A stretch of DNA of 64,000 nt from positions 930,001 to 994,000 of the forward strand of contig CAVVGZ010000007.1 of the NCBI GenBank assembly GCA_963747965.1, given 5' to 3'. Below the pieces are notes generated by a model, which was not told the origin of the DNA, ran no database searches, and worked only from the letters and a program-made list of their open reading frames with translations. Both the position numbers and the translations under genes were made by a program. This DNA comes from CAVVGZ01 sp963747965. GTDB taxonomy: Bacteria > Chloroflexota > Anaerolineae > Anaerolineales > Anaerolineaceae. Shown one piece after another: positions 43,249-52,372 of the stretch; within the stretch, counting starts at the first letter, position 1, and the number at the start of each line of letters is the position of its first letter.

Positions 43249-44916
43249 TTGCGATCGGATCTCATAAAAACAGGATATGAAAGATCTCCCCATCGCTCCC
43301 TGCTAAAGGCTACTGGAGTAAAAGATGAGGATATGTCAAAACCCTTCATTGCCATTGTAAACTCTTTCGTAGAAATTATTCCGGGGCATACACACCTGCA
43401 GGAATTTGGAAAAATTGTCAAGAAAGCTGTGCGAGATGCCGGTGGAGTTCCATTTGAGTTCAATACAATTGGTGTGGACGATGGGATCGCTATGGGACAT
43501 ATCGGCATGAAATATTCTCTGCCCTCCCGCGAACTAATTGCTGATTCCGTGGAAACAATGATTGAAGCACATCGATTTGATGGGATGGTTTGCATTCCTA
43601 ACTGCGATAAAATCGTCCCCGGCATGCTAATGGCAGCTGTGCGGGTCAATATTCCAACCATATTCATTTCCGGTGGACCAATGGCTGCCGGAAAAACCCC
43701 TGATGGAAGGACTGTTGATTTAATTTCTGTATTTGAAGGAGTTGGTTCATACCAATCCGGAAAAATCGATCTAGCCCAATTAAAAATGCTTGAGGATTAT
43801 GCATGTCCTTCGTGTGGATCCTGCTCCGGGATGTTCACAGCGAACAGCATGAATTGTTTGATGGAAGTGCTGGGCCTTGCTTTACCCTACAACGGCTCAG
43901 CGCTTGCATTAACTACAGAAAGAGAAGCGCTTGCCAGAAAAGCAGGTTCATTAATCCTTGACCTGGTGGAAAAACAGATCACCCCAAGGAGCATAGTCAC
44001 AGTGGATGCCATTGACGATGCTTTCGCCCTGGATATGGCTATGGGCGGCTCCAGCAACACGGTTTTACACACTCTGGCAATCGCAAATGAGGCAGAAATT
44101 AATTACCCGTTGGAACGGATCAACCTGGTGGCTGATAAGGTTCCCCATTTATGCAAGGTGAGTCCTGCTGGAAAGTGGCACATGGAAGATGTGCACCGGG
44201 CCGGAGGTGTTCCGGCAATTCTAAATGAAATTGCCCGTGACGAGAATATCTTACATTTGAACCGATTAACTGTAACCATGAAAACCATCGGGGAAAATAT
44301 TTCTGGTGCAGCGATACTTGACGAGGAGGTCATTCGCAGGCGCGAAAACGCATATTCCCAGCATGGCAGTTTGGCAATTCTCTTTGGAAACCTTGCGCCC
44401 CTGGGAGCAGTAATTAAGACGGGTGGGGTTAGCGAGGGAATGGAAAGGTTCACCGGACCTGCCAGGATCTACGAATCACAAGAAGATGCCATGACCGGGA
44501 TCATGAACTCCGAAGTTCAGCCCGGAGAGGTGGTTGTTATTCGCTATGAAGGTCCAAAGGGTGGTCCCGGCATGCAGGAAATGCTCAGTCCGACCAGTGC
44601 GATCATGGGGATGGGTCTGGGAGAGAAAGTCGCATTAATCACCGATGGTCGTTTCTCCGGCGGGACACGGGGAGCATGCATCGGTCACATCTCTCCTGAA
44701 GCAGCTGCCGGCGGTCCAATTGCAGCCTTGGAAGAGGGAGATATTATTGAAATTGACATCCCTGCCCGGATGCTTAATGTCCATCTGAGCAAAGAGAAAT
44801 TAGAAAATCGCCTGGCGGAGTTGCCAGAATTTGTCCCAACCATAAAATCCAAATGGCTGCAAAGGTATTCGCATTTTGTCACCAGTGCAGATACCGGGGC
44901 CGTTTTAAAGGCTTAG
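43249..44916 (+). CDS. ilvD: Dihydroxy-acid dehydratase
   Basis: Iron-sulfur enzyme dehydrating dihydroxy-isovalerate and dihydroxy-methylvalerate to the 2-keto acids of valine and isoleucine. Cluster and active-site segments are VCIPNCDKIVPGML and YACPSCGSCSGMFTANSMNCL; 'GRFSGGTRG' near the end is also typical. I place the start at TTG 43249, five bases after GGAGG (43239-43243), giving MRSDLIKTGYERSPHRSLLKATG, the standard family beginning (555 residues). The ATG at 43216 would lie just after the attenuator terminator and adds 11 residues not seen in the family. First structural gene of the operon. Confidence 0.96.
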   Translation: MRSDLIKTGYERSPHRSLLKATGVKDEDMSKPFIAIVNSFVEIIPGHTHLQEFGKIVKKAVRDAGGVPFEFNTIGVDDGIAMGHIGMKYSLPSRELIADSVETMIEAHRFDGMVCIPNCDKIVPGMLMAAVRVNIPTIFISGGPMAAGKTPDGRTVDLISVFEGVGSYQSGKIDLAQLKMLEDYACPSCGSCSGMFTANSMNCLMEVLGLALPYNGSALALTTEREALARKAGSLILDLVEKQITPRSIVTVDAIDDAFALDMAMGGSSNTVLHTLAIANEAEINYPLERINLVADKVPHLCKVSPAGKWHMEDVHRAGGVPAILNEIARDENILHLNRLTVTMKTIGENISGAAILDEEVIRRRENAYSQHGSLAILFGNLAPLGAVIKTGGVSEGMERFTGPARIYESQEDAMTGIMNSEVQPGEVVVIRYEGPKGGPGMQEMLSPTSAIMGMGLGEKVALITDGRFSGGTRGACIGHISPEAAAGGPIAALEEGDIIEIDIPARMLNVHLSKEKLENRLAELPEFVPTIKSKWLQRYSHFVTSADTGAVLKA

Positions 44917-44948
44917 TTGATCACATTATTGTTAAATTGGAGACAGAT

Positions 44949-46640
44949 ATGAAACGAATCGGAGCACAAATCATCTTGGAATCCCTTGTGAGAGAGGGTG
45001 TTGATGTTGTTTTTGGTTTTCCGGGAGGATCTACCTTACCCCTTTACGATGCCCTGCTTGATTATCCAATCCACCATGTGCTGGTCCGCCACGAACAGGG
45101 CGCTGCCCATATGGCAGACGGCTATGCCAGGGCAAGTGGAAAAGTTGGGGTTGCATTTGCCACTTCCGGTCCCGGAGCAACCAACCTGGTCACTGGAATT
45201 GCCACAGCTAATATGGATTCTTCCCCGATCGTCTGCATAACCGGCCAGGTCAATAGCAAGGTGATTGGCTATGATGCCTTCCAGGAAACAGATGTCACCG
45301 GGATTACCCTCCCGATCACAAAACATAACTACCTGGTCACTGACGTCCGGGACCTTGGTGGGGTGATTCGGGAGGCATTTTACATCGCCAGATCTGGACG
45401 TCCGGGTCCAGTACTGATTGATATCTCTAAAGATGCCCAGCAGGCAGAAATGGATTGGGAATATGATGACAGCCCGATTCAACTACCGGGTTACAGACCG
45501 GATCTAAGACCAGCGTCACAAAAATTGGTCCTGGCTGCAGAGCTGATTCACTCAGCCAAAAAACCCATCATCCTGGCCGGGCATGGAATATTACAGGGTA
45601 ATGCCATGAAAGAGGTCAGGGAGTTTGCTGAAAAAACAAATACTCCGGTGGCTATGACCTTGTTGGGGATTGGATCATTCCCTGCAACCCACCCACTGAA
45701 CCTGGGGATGATGGGGATGCACGGAGAGTCCTGGGTTAATCAGGCAATCCAACAGGCCGATTTGATATTGGCATTTGGCATGCGCTTCGATGACCGCGTA
45801 ACAGGTAATCTTAAAACTTATACCATTAATGCTAAAAGGATCCACCTGGATATTGATCCGTCTGAGATCAATAAAAATGTAAAAGTAGATTGCAGCCTTG
45901 TCGGAGACTTGCGGGAGACCTTGCAAGGACTGCTACCCCTTATCAAAGTATGTGATCATCAGAAATGGATCCATCATATTCAGAAAATGAAGGGCGCCTC
46001 TGCTGTCCGTGACATAAAGAATTTGCCGGACATGGGCCATCTATATGCTGCCCATGTTATGCATGATTTGTGGAAATACACCGAGGGGAAGGCGCTGGTT
46101 GTCACAGACGTCGGACAGCACCAAATGTGGGAAGCCCAATATTACCATCATGATTATCCATATTCTCATCTTACCTCTGGTGGTTTAGGAACAATGGGTT
46201 TTGCCACCCCGGCAGCTATTGGCGCAAAATTTGCCAGGCCGGAGGCGGAAGTGTGGGCGATTTGTGGTGATGGTGGTTTCCAAATGACACAGGCTGAGCT
46301 TTCTACAGCGGCACAGGAACATATAAAAATAAATATTGCCGTGATAAACAATGGCTATCTTGGTATGGTTCGGCAGTGGCAGGAATTCTTCTATGGAAGC
46401 CGCTACTCAGCAACCCCCATGCACAGCCCAGATTTTGTAAAAATTGCGGAAGCTCATGGACTCACTGGATTACGTGTAACCAAACGGCAGGATGTTAAAG
46501 ATGCCATTCAACAAGCCCGGCAAACCGAAGGTACGGTCTTGATTGATTTCAGGGTAGAAAAAGAGGACAGCGTTTACCCGATGGTACCAACCGGGGCGGA
46601 TCTTCACAACATGATTGAGCGACCAATACCAGAAAAATAA
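44949..46640 (+). CDS. ilvB: Acetolactate synthase large subunit
   Basis: Thiamine-diphosphate enzyme making acetolactate from pyruvate or acetohydroxybutyrate from pyruvate and 2-ketobutyrate. Motifs: VDVVFGFPGGSTLPLYDAL, the catalytic Glu in LVRHEQGAAHMADGYAR, SGPGATNLVTG, FAD-binding 'GMRFDDRVTG' and the ThDP motif GDGGFQMTQAELSTAAQ...NNGYLGMVRQWQ. ATG at 44949 follows TTGGAGACAG and gives 563 residues; earlier codons are unlike the family. It is followed by ilvN, which encodes its regulatory partner. Confidence 0.96.
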   Translation: MKRIGAQIILESLVREGVDVVFGFPGGSTLPLYDALLDYPIHHVLVRHEQGAAHMADGYARASGKVGVAFATSGPGATNLVTGIATANMDSSPIVCITGQVNSKVIGYDAFQETDVTGITLPITKHNYLVTDVRDLGGVIREAFYIARSGRPGPVLIDISKDAQQAEMDWEYDDSPIQLPGYRPDLRPASQKLVLAAELIHSAKKPIILAGHGILQGNAMKEVREFAEKTNTPVAMTLLGIGSFPATHPLNLGMMGMHGESWVNQAIQQADLILAFGMRFDDRVTGNLKTYTINAKRIHLDIDPSEINKNVKVDCSLVGDLRETLQGLLPLIKVCDHQKWIHHIQKMKGASAVRDIKNLPDMGHLYAAHVMHDLWKYTEGKALVVTDVGQHQMWEAQYYHHDYPYSHLTSGGLGTMGFATPAAIGAKFARPEAEVWAICGDGGFQMTQAELSTAAQEHIKINIAVINNGYLGMVRQWQEFFYGSRYSATPMHSPDFVKIAEAHGLTGLRVTKRQDVKDAIQQARQTEGTVLIDFRVEKEDSVYPMVPTGADLHNMIERPIPEK

Positions 46641-46721
46641 ATTAAAAAAATTTAATCAGTAAAGTCTATGGATTGGAATTAAACAGTACTTTTTGATTTT
46701 TGATAATTTAGAGGAGGAATC

Positions 46722-47225
46722 ATGAAAAGAACATTTGTTGCATTAGTAACAGATAAACCTGGTGTACTCAATCAAGTCGCCTCTTTGTTCCGCAGGAGAG
46801 CCTTCAATATTGAGTCATTAACTGTAGGGCATACTGAGAAGCCGGGAATTTCCCGGATGACGATCATGATTGATACAGATCCAATCAGTGCAGAACGAAT
46901 AAAAGCGTATTTATATAAGCTGGTCAATGTCCTGCAGGTAGATGATCTCTCAGAAATTCCTACAGTGAGCAGGGATCTGGCAATGGTAAAAATCCAGGCG
47001 AAAGCCGAGACTCGCAATGATGTCATGCAGCTGGTAGATGTCTTCCGCGCAAGAATTGTGGATATCAATAATGATTCACTTATTATTGAAATTACCGGTA
47101 CCGAGGATAAGATTGAAAGCTTCGTAGATGTACTGCGGCCTTATGGCATTATTGAAATGGCGCAGACCGGTAGTGTGGCTATGCAGCGCGGACCTACTTC
47201 CCTCGCCAATGAGCAAAGCGCCTGA
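46722..47225 (+). CDS. ilvN: Acetolactate synthase small (regulatory) subunit
   Basis: A 167-residue ACT-domain protein that activates IlvB and gives it feedback inhibition by valine. The N-terminal ACT motif 'LVTDKPGVLNQVASLFRRRAFNIESLTVG' is complete, and the C-terminal half has the usual 'IEITGTEDKIESFVDVLRPYGIIEMAQTG'. GAGGAGGAATC precedes the ATG. An ACCCTG/CAGGGT hairpin (47227-47245) follows its stop. Confidence 0.96.
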   Translation: MKRTFVALVTDKPGVLNQVASLFRRRAFNIESLTVGHTEKPGISRMTIMIDTDPISAERIKAYLYKLVNVLQVDDLSEIPTVSRDLAMVKIQAKAETRNDVMQLVDVFRARIVDINNDSLIIEITGTEDKIESFVDVLRPYGIIEMAQTGSVAMQRGPTSLANEQSA

Positions 47226-47361
47226 TACCCTGTTTGCTTCAGGGTGTATACAGTCATTGTGAAATCAACATATATACTAAATTCAGCCAGTTGGCACATC
47301 ATTAATTCATTTAATGAACCTGGCATGGAAAATAATCTTAATAAAGAAACGGGTGAATGTT

Positions 47362-48417
47362 ATGGCAAAAATTGATTTTGGTGGAGTTGTTGAAGATGTA
47401 GTGACCAGGGAAGAATTTCCTCTCAGTAAAGCTCAGGAAGTCCTTAAAGACGAGGTGGTGGCAGTATTGGGATATGGGGTTCAGGGTCCAGCCCAGGCCC
47501 TCAATATGAAAGAAAACGGAATCCGGGTAATTGTTGGGCAAAATAAAGATAATTTTTATTGGGAAAAAGCGATTAAGGATGGTTGGATTCCCGGTGAAAC
47601 GCTGTTTTCATTGGAAGAAGCTGCCGAACGCGGCACCATCATTCAATATTTGATCTCCGATGCAGGGCAAATGCAAATATGGCCAAGCATTAAGCCGCAT
47701 CTTAAACCTGGAAATGCACTGTATTTTTCCCATGGATTTTCTATCACATATAAAGAACAGACCGGTGTAGTTCCCCCGCCCGATGTGGATGTAATCCTTG
47801 TCGCTCCAAAAGGGTCTGGAACAAGTGTGAGAAAGAATTTTCTGGATGGCAGTGGAATAAACAGCAGTTATGCGGTTTTTCAGGATGCCACCGGAAAAGC
47901 ATTGGAAAGGACCCTGGCGGTTGGAATTGCAGTTGGTTCTGGTTATCTTTTCCCGACCACTTTCGAACTTGAGGTCTACAGCGATCTGACCGGTGAAAGG
48001 GGTATCCTGATGGGCGCACTGGCTGGGGTGATGGAAGCCCAATACAACGAATTGCGCAAACATGGGCATTCCCCCAGCGAGGCATTTAATGAAACTGTTG
48101 AGGAACTGACCCAGAGTTTAATTCGCCTTGTTGCTCAAAATGGGATGGATTGGATGTACGCCAATTGTTCGGCTACAGCACAAAGAGGAGCCCTGGATTG
48201 GAAAGGTGAATTCCGCAAGGCTACCGAACCCGTATTTGCCCGGCTTTATCAAAGTGTTCTCAGTGGTGAGGAAACCCGAATTGTCCTGGAAGTCAACGGT
48301 GCTCCCGATTATAAGGAAAAGTTGGAGCAGGAATTAAAACAGATGCGGGAGTCGGAAATGTGGAGAGCCGGAGCTGCTGTACGCTCACTACGCCCGGAGA
48401 ATTGGCAAAACCAGTAA
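47362..48417 (+). CDS. ilvC: Ketol-acid reductoisomerase, Bacteroidetes-like subtype
   Basis: NAD(P)H-dependent isomeroreductase acting on acetolactate and acetohydroxybutyrate. The Rossmann motif is GYGVQGPAQALNMKENG rather than the common GYGSQGHAHAQNL. 'FSHGF', 'LVAPKGSGTSVRKNFLDG', 'YLFPTTFELEVYSDLTGERGILMGAL' and 'NGMDWMYANCSATAQRGALDW' match the IlvC form known from Bacteroides, as far as memory serves. ATG at 47362 follows GGGTGA and gives 351 residues; the earlier ATG at 47314 adds 16 residues unlike the family. Its cofactor preference (NADH or NADPH) cannot be read with confidence. Confidence 0.95.
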   Translation: MAKIDFGGVVEDVVTREEFPLSKAQEVLKDEVVAVLGYGVQGPAQALNMKENGIRVIVGQNKDNFYWEKAIKDGWIPGETLFSLEEAAERGTIIQYLISDAGQMQIWPSIKPHLKPGNALYFSHGFSITYKEQTGVVPPPDVDVILVAPKGSGTSVRKNFLDGSGINSSYAVFQDATGKALERTLAVGIAVGSGYLFPTTFELEVYSDLTGERGILMGALAGVMEAQYNELRKHGHSPSEAFNETVEELTQSLIRLVAQNGMDWMYANCSATAQRGALDWKGEFRKATEPVFARLYQSVLSGEETRIVLEVNGAPDYKEKLEQELKQMRESEMWRAGAAVRSLRPENWQNQ

Positions 48418-48464
48418 TAACTGGCACCTATATTGAAAATATCTTACCAGGCAAGGGGTGACGT

Positions 48465-50081
48465 ATGGAAAATTATGTGAAGGTATTCGATACTACGTTA
48501 AGGGATGGTGAACAATCTCCTGGAGCAACCATGACCTCGGCGGAAAAATTAGAACTTGCCCGCGCCCTGGCAAAAATGGGAGTCGATATTCTAGAGGCCG
48601 GATTCCCAGCAGCCTCTCCTGATGACCTGGAAGCTGTCCGGAGGATCGCGGTTGACGTTGGCTGCCCGCGGGATGGATCAAAGGCTCCAGTAATCTGCGG
48701 ATTGGCAAGAGCCACAAAGAATGATATCGATAAAGCCTGGCAAGGTATCCAAGAGGCACAAAAACCTCGCATCCATACTTTCCTTGCTACCTCAGATATT
48801 CATATGCAGTACAAACTTAAGATGAGCCGGGACGAGGTTGTTGCAAAAGTGATAGAAATGGTCAAATATGCAAGAAGCTTGTGTACCGATGTTGAATTCA
48901 GCCCGGAAGATGCTGGAAGAAGCGATCCGGAGTTCCTCTACAAGGTACTTGCAGAAGCAATTAAAGCCGGAGCTACCACATTAAACATCCCTGATACCGT
49001 GGGATATACAACTCCGCCTGAATTTGGTAAGCTCATCCAGGATATCCTGATCCATACTCCAGGGATAGAAACCTGTACTGTGTCTGTCCATTGTCATAAT
49101 GATCTCGGGCTGGCAACAGCCAATACGCTGGCCGGGATTCTAGCGGGTGCCCGACAGGTAGAAGTCACTATCAATGGGATTGGCGAACGAGCAGGGAATA
49201 CCTCTCTTGAAGAAGTCGTCATGGCGCTCCATACCCGCCGCCCGGTATTTGGCCTTGAAACAGGGATTGATACCACTCAACTCATGCGATTGAGTAAACT
49301 GGTTACTAACTATACCGGAATCCCGGTACAGCCTAATAAAGCCATTGTCGGTGCCAATGCATTCGCCCATGAAGCCGGAATTCACCAGGATGGGATGCTA
49401 AAGCATTCCGAAACATACGAGATTATGCGACCTGAAACGGTAGGGGTTACTCATACCCGCCTGGTATTGGGAAAACACTCCGGTCGCCATGCCCTGAAAG
49501 TTAGAATGAAAGACCTGGGGTATGACCTGACAGATCTCGAACTTGACAAATTATTCCTCCGATTTAAGAATTTAGCTGACAAGAAAAAGACCATCGCCGA
49601 TGCAGATCTTGAGGCATTGGTCTCGGAAGAGTTGTATCAACCAAAGGTAATATTTACCCTGGATGGTCTTCAAGTTGCTTGTGGCACAATGGGTATGCCA
49701 ACCGCCACGGTCAGGCTAAAAGGTCCGGATGGAAATCTACACATAAGCGCCGCTGTTGGAACAGGCCCTGTTGATGCTGCTTATAAAGCTATTGATCTTA
49801 TTGTCAATTCCCCAAGTGTTCTTCTGGAATTTGTCGTCAATGCTGTCACGGAAGGTATCGATGCGCTTGGCGAAGTGACTGTAAGAATTGAGGGCAAAAA
49901 TGGCAATTCCAAGATGGATGCACAAAAAGAGGTACAACAAACCCGTTCTTATGGCGGGTATGGTGCAGACACGGATATTATTGTTGCTAGTGCAAAAGCC
50001 TATTTGGCGGCGCTGAATAAACTGTTAGTTGCCTCAGGAAAATACGGTGAGCCGGAGAAAGGCTCCGTTCAAGTATTATAG
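48465..50081 (+). CDS. leuA: 2-isopropylmalate synthase
   Basis: Condenses acetyl-CoA with 2-ketoisovalerate, the committed step of leucine synthesis. The catalytic TIM barrel starts 'VFDTTLRDGEQSPGATM' and has 'VHCHNDLGLATANTLAG' and 'NGIGERAGNTSLEEVVMAL'. The C-terminal ~130 residues form the LeuA dimer domain that binds leucine for feedback inhibition, as seen from 'ISAAVGTGPVDAAYKAID' and the closing 'YGGYGADTDIIVASAKAYLAALNKL'. 538 residues, the family length. AAGGGGTGACGT precedes the ATG. Confidence 0.96.
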   Translation: MENYVKVFDTTLRDGEQSPGATMTSAEKLELARALAKMGVDILEAGFPAASPDDLEAVRRIAVDVGCPRDGSKAPVICGLARATKNDIDKAWQGIQEAQKPRIHTFLATSDIHMQYKLKMSRDEVVAKVIEMVKYARSLCTDVEFSPEDAGRSDPEFLYKVLAEAIKAGATTLNIPDTVGYTTPPEFGKLIQDILIHTPGIETCTVSVHCHNDLGLATANTLAGILAGARQVEVTINGIGERAGNTSLEEVVMALHTRRPVFGLETGIDTTQLMRLSKLVTNYTGIPVQPNKAIVGANAFAHEAGIHQDGMLKHSETYEIMRPETVGVTHTRLVLGKHSGRHALKVRMKDLGYDLTDLELDKLFLRFKNLADKKKTIADADLEALVSEELYQPKVIFTLDGLQVACGTMGMPTATVRLKGPDGNLHISAAVGTGPVDAAYKAIDLIVNSPSVLLEFVVNAVTEGIDALGEVTVRIEGKNGNSKMDAQKEVQQTRSYGGYGADTDIIVASAKAYLAALNKLLVASGKYGEPEKGSVQVL

Positions 50082-50109
50082 TGCACTGGGAGAAGGAGAA
50101 AAATAGATT

Positions 50110-50277
50110 ATGAATACTCAAATTGAAAGCAGCGAAACATCCGCACTGGATAATATCTTTGAGCCATTCCCCAAACCAAAAATTTTTCCGGAAGGTTGGG
50201 ATTTATCTGCAATAACCAGTTCAGTCAAAATACTGGATGAGATAAAGGATCAAGAAGAAAATCTATCGCTGGATTAG
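50110..50277 (+). CDS. Unrecognised 55-residue protein in the leu operon
   Basis: A short gene between leuA and leuC, in the gap of 206 bases. ATG at 50110, preceded by AGAAGGAGAA about twelve bases upstream, and TAG 50275-50277. The middle reads EPFPKPKIFPEGWDLSAI, rich in Pro and Trp; the ends are acidic and polar, with no membrane helix or Cys. The stop is ten bases from the leuC start, so it fits the operon. I do not recognise the family. A structural or regulatory partner of a neighbouring enzyme is one possibility. Confidence 0.65.
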   Translation: MNTQIESSETSALDNIFEPFPKPKIFPEGWDLSAITSSVKILDEIKDQEENLSLD

Positions 50278-50287
50278 AAGGAATCCG

Positions 50288-51715
50288 ATGAAAAAACCAT
50301 TAACACTCTTTGAGAAAATCTGGGATGCACATATCGTTGCGCAGGATCCGGGATCTCCTGCTGTCCTGTATATTGATTTGCATCTCATCCATGAAGTTAC
50401 CTCTCCCCAGGCGTTCAACGGGTTGCGCACCCGCGGATTGAAAACCCGCCGTCCTGACCGGACAGTGGCAACCGTCGATCATGGCATACCAACACTCTCC
50501 GGAGAAGGCATACAAGGCGGGCGCCTTTCATTCGCAGATGAACTCTGCCAGATTCAAATCAAAATGTTGGAATCGAACTGCCAGGAACATGGTATCCAGT
50601 TGTACGGTCTTGACAGCCCAAACCAGGGTATTGTCCACGTTATTGGACCGGAATTGGGTTTGACACAGCCCGGAATGACCATTGTTTGCGGAGACAGCCA
50701 TACTGCTACCCATGGAGCTTTCGGTGCTCTGGCATTCGGGATTGGGACAAGCGAAGTAGAACATGTCCTGGCAACCCAATGCCTGCTGCAACGAAAACCA
50801 TTGACATTCGCTGTCCACTTCGATGGAATTCTATCTGAGGGTGTAACCTCCAAGGACATGATCCTTGCCCTTATTGCCAAAATCGGAGTTGGGGGAGCTA
50901 CTGGACATGTCCTGGAATATCAGGGAGATGCGATCAGGAACCTGAACATGGAACAGCGGATGACTATTTGCAATATGTCCATTGAGTGCGGAGCAAGGGC
51001 AGGTATGATTGCTCCCGATGATCACACCTTCGAGTACATTGCCAACAAGGATTATGCCCCCAAAGGTGCAAATTGGGATCAACAATTAGGTAATTGGCGA
51101 AAACTTCCTTCAGATGAAGGAGCAATTTTCGATCAGAATATCACAATCAATGTTTCAGAACTTGAACCCATGATTACATATGGGACAAATCCAGGAATGG
51201 GTATGTCCATTTCCGGTAGAATCCCTTTACCGGAGGAAATAAAGGATGCCAACCAGCGTTCTGCCCTGATTAAATCACTTGAATATATGGGACTTCAACC
51301 CGGCGTTCCGCTGCTTGGACACCCTGTAGATGTCGTCTTTATCGGCAGCTGCACAAACTCGCGAATATCCGATTTACGCCAGGCAGCCGGGGTATTAAAA
51401 GATAGAAAAGTATCCCCGGATGTGCGTGTGCTGGTCGTACCAGGAAGCCAGGAAGTGAAAAAACAGGCAGAAATGGAAGGTCTTGACACAATATTCCTGG
51501 AATCTGGAGCGGAATGGCGTGAAGCGGGCTGCAGTATGTGTATCGCCATGAATGGTGATCAATTAAATCCCGGTCAATATGCTGTCAGCACCAGCAACCG
51601 TAACTTTGAGGGACGCCAGGGAAAAGGTGGTAGAACCTTTTTATCCAGCCCATTGACCGCGGCTGCCACAGCTTTAACGGGAAAAATCACTGACATCAGA
51701 ACAATATTAGACTGA
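50288..51715 (+). CDS. leuC: 3-isopropylmalate dehydratase large subunit
   Basis: Aconitase-family iron-sulfur enzyme subunit that isomerises isopropylmalate, and can act on citramalate. Substrate and cluster motifs: 'VATVDHGIPT', 'IVCGDSHTATHGAFGALAFGIGTSEVEHVLATQCL', the cluster Cys in 'VFIGSCTNSRISDLRQAAG', and the pair in 'AGCSMCIAMNGDQL'. 475 residues, the bacterial LeuC length. AGAAGGAATCCG precedes the ATG. It pairs with LeuD encoded 15 bases downstream. Confidence 0.96.
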   Translation: MKKPLTLFEKIWDAHIVAQDPGSPAVLYIDLHLIHEVTSPQAFNGLRTRGLKTRRPDRTVATVDHGIPTLSGEGIQGGRLSFADELCQIQIKMLESNCQEHGIQLYGLDSPNQGIVHVIGPELGLTQPGMTIVCGDSHTATHGAFGALAFGIGTSEVEHVLATQCLLQRKPLTFAVHFDGILSEGVTSKDMILALIAKIGVGGATGHVLEYQGDAIRNLNMEQRMTICNMSIECGARAGMIAPDDHTFEYIANKDYAPKGANWDQQLGNWRKLPSDEGAIFDQNITINVSELEPMITYGTNPGMGMSISGRIPLPEEIKDANQRSALIKSLEYMGLQPGVPLLGHPVDVVFIGSCTNSRISDLRQAAGVLKDRKVSPDVRVLVVPGSQEVKKQAEMEGLDTIFLESGAEWREAGCSMCIAMNGDQLNPGQYAVSTSNRNFEGRQGKGGRTFLSSPLTAAATALTGKITDIRTILD

Positions 51716-51730
51716 CGGAAAAATTGAATA

Positions 51731-52324
51731 ATGGAAAAATTTCAAGTTCTAACCTCCAATGTAATACCACTTGTCGTGAATGATATTGATACAGATCAAA
51801 TAATCCCGGCGAGGTACTTGAAGGTAACCGAAAAAACCGGATTGGGCGCTAATTTATTCGCAGACTGGCGCTATCTCACTGATGGATCTCCCAATCCGAA
51901 TTTTATATTAAACAAACCGGAATTTCGAAATTCCAGCATATTACTGGCGGGAGATAATTTTGGGTGTGGATCTTCGAGAGAACATGCTCCCTGGGCATTG
52001 ACCAATTTTGGAATAAAAGCGGTTATCTCCACTTCTTTTGCGGATATTTTCCGCAACAATGCCCTGAAAAACGGGCTGCTGCCCATAATTGTTGATCCGG
52101 TTACGCATCAAAAGATAGTTAACCTGATACAAAACCAACCCCAGATAACGCTGACTATTGATTTAGCCACACAGTCAGTAATTATCCCGGTCGGCGAAAA
52201 AATAGCATTTCCTATCGATGAGTTTTCAAAAATTTGTTTATTAAATGGTACCGATGAATTGGGATACCTGATGACTTTCTTGGATAAAATACGGCATTAC
52301 GAGCAGAAACACAATCTGGCTTGA
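51731..52324 (+). CDS. leuD: 3-isopropylmalate dehydratase small subunit
   Basis: Swivel-domain subunit (197 residues) completing the LeuC active site. Contains 'DIDTDQIIPARYLK' near the N-terminus, 'ILLAGDNFGCGSSREHAPWAL' and 'IISTSFADIFRNNALKNGLLP' type segments typical of LeuD. Starts 15 bases after leuC and is followed by a hairpin with a strong Shine-Dalgarno-like arm before cimA. Confidence 0.95.
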   Translation: MEKFQVLTSNVIPLVVNDIDTDQIIPARYLKVTEKTGLGANLFADWRYLTDGSPNPNFILNKPEFRNSSILLAGDNFGCGSSREHAPWALTNFGIKAVISTSFADIFRNNALKNGLLPIIVDPVTHQKIVNLIQNQPQITLTIDLATQSVIIPVGEKIAFPIDEFSKICLLNGTDELGYLMTFLDKIRHYEQKHNLA

Positions 52325-52328
52325 TGAT

Positions 52329-52360
52329 CTCAAAGGAGGAAACTCACTTGGTCCTTTGAG
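52329..52360 (+). promoter_or_regulatory. Intercistronic hairpin holding a Shine-Dalgarno-like sequence
   Basis: CTCAAAGGA (52329-52337) pairs perfectly with TCCTTTGAG (52352-52360). The left arm overlaps AAAGGAGGA, a near-perfect ribosome-binding site, while the cimA start uses a second GGAGG at 52363-52367. It may control cimA translation or be a processing site; no T-run follows. Confidence 0.4.
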
Positions 52361-52372
52361 ATGGAGGTTTTT

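Noticed and set aside
43057..43293. Minus-strand frame of 78 codons across the ilv leader
   Set aside because: It lies over the leader peptide, attenuator hairpins and ilvD start; its length comes from the structured plus-strand sequence.
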